From: Opitutia bacterium UBA7441
GTDB taxonomy: Bacteria > Verrucomicrobiota > Verrucomicrobiia > Opitutales > Coraliomargaritaceae
Reading direction: 5' to 3'
DNA length: 24,981 nucleotides
Assembly: GCA_002480015.1 (NCBI GenBank)
Contig: DLQD01000031.1
Location: forward strand, 1 to 24,981
Each line of letters begins with the position of its first letter. Within the stretch, counting starts at the first letter, position 1. A program made the translations under genes and the position numbers. The notes under the pieces were generated by a model, which was not told the DNA's origin, searched no databases, and saw only the letters and a program-made list of their open reading frames with translations. This document shows, piece after piece, positions 24,889 to 24,981 of the stretch.

Positions 24889-24981
24889 TCCGCTCACTAG
24901 GCAATTAAGGGAAGGTGGAGCATCGGCGCGGCATTAGCCTTTGCCCACAGTTCATTTGTAAGCGGTAATTTTATCCCCTCG

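Overview
The window looks like a chromosomal piece of a member of the Verrucomicrobiota, most likely of the Opitutae (Puniceicoccales or Coraliomargarita-like). This is inferred from the gene families and not from a marker gene. Supporting signs are an mcsA-mcsB-clpC block outside Firmicutes, a DUF4212-type small subunit paired with a sodium symporter, a CvfB-like S1 protein next to a prenyl synthase, several secreted or membrane proteins of no recognisable family, and almost no Shine-Dalgarno motifs before the start codons. There is no rRNA, tRNA, CRISPR array, prophage or obvious defence island.

Layout. At 1-1449 lies an ISKra4-type insertion sequence with perfect 25-bp terminal inverted repeats. 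Its transposase is split into two reading frames joined at an A8 slippery run. At 1630-3739 is a two-subunit sodium:solute symporter, then convergently (3755-5020, minus) a YbdG-like MscS channel, and divergently (5128-5859, plus) an exported LolA-like protein. At 5877-7562 (minus) is a tight three-gene operon: deoC, a small helix-hairpin-helix protein and a stand-alone Lon substrate-binding-domain protein. A 451-bp structured intergenic region follows, then hisF (minus) and a 591-residue protein of unknown function (minus). That gene diverges from acs (plus). argH follows acs and converges, across a REP-like element, on a minus-strand pair ispA-cvfB. ispA shares a very short divergent promoter region with a plus-strand cluster: a DUF4013 membrane protein, a membrane-anchored unknown protein and a secreted unknown protein. 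Beyond a clear terminator lie an operator-like pair of palindromes and ilvE. The last part holds mcsA-mcsB-clpC and an unknown 204-residue protein.

How the genes work together. Most are housekeeping or central metabolism: acetate activation (acs), possibly supplied by the symporter, arginine (argH), histidine/purine (hisF), branched-chain amino acids (ilvE), isoprenoids (ispA), deoxyribose catabolism (deoC) and osmotic protection (MscS). The most system-like part is mcsA-mcsB-clpC. It has all the visible parts of a protein-arginine phosphorylation and ClpC degradation pathway, including the McsB RDxxRA motif and a ClpP-docking loop on ClpC, but no adjacent CtsR repressor. The most interesting unknowns are the 204-residue protein after clpC, which has a degenerate nuclease-like core, the three-gene envelope cluster at 16211-18712, and the 591-residue protein. 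I found no convincing wholly new system. The findings list the signals most worth checking.
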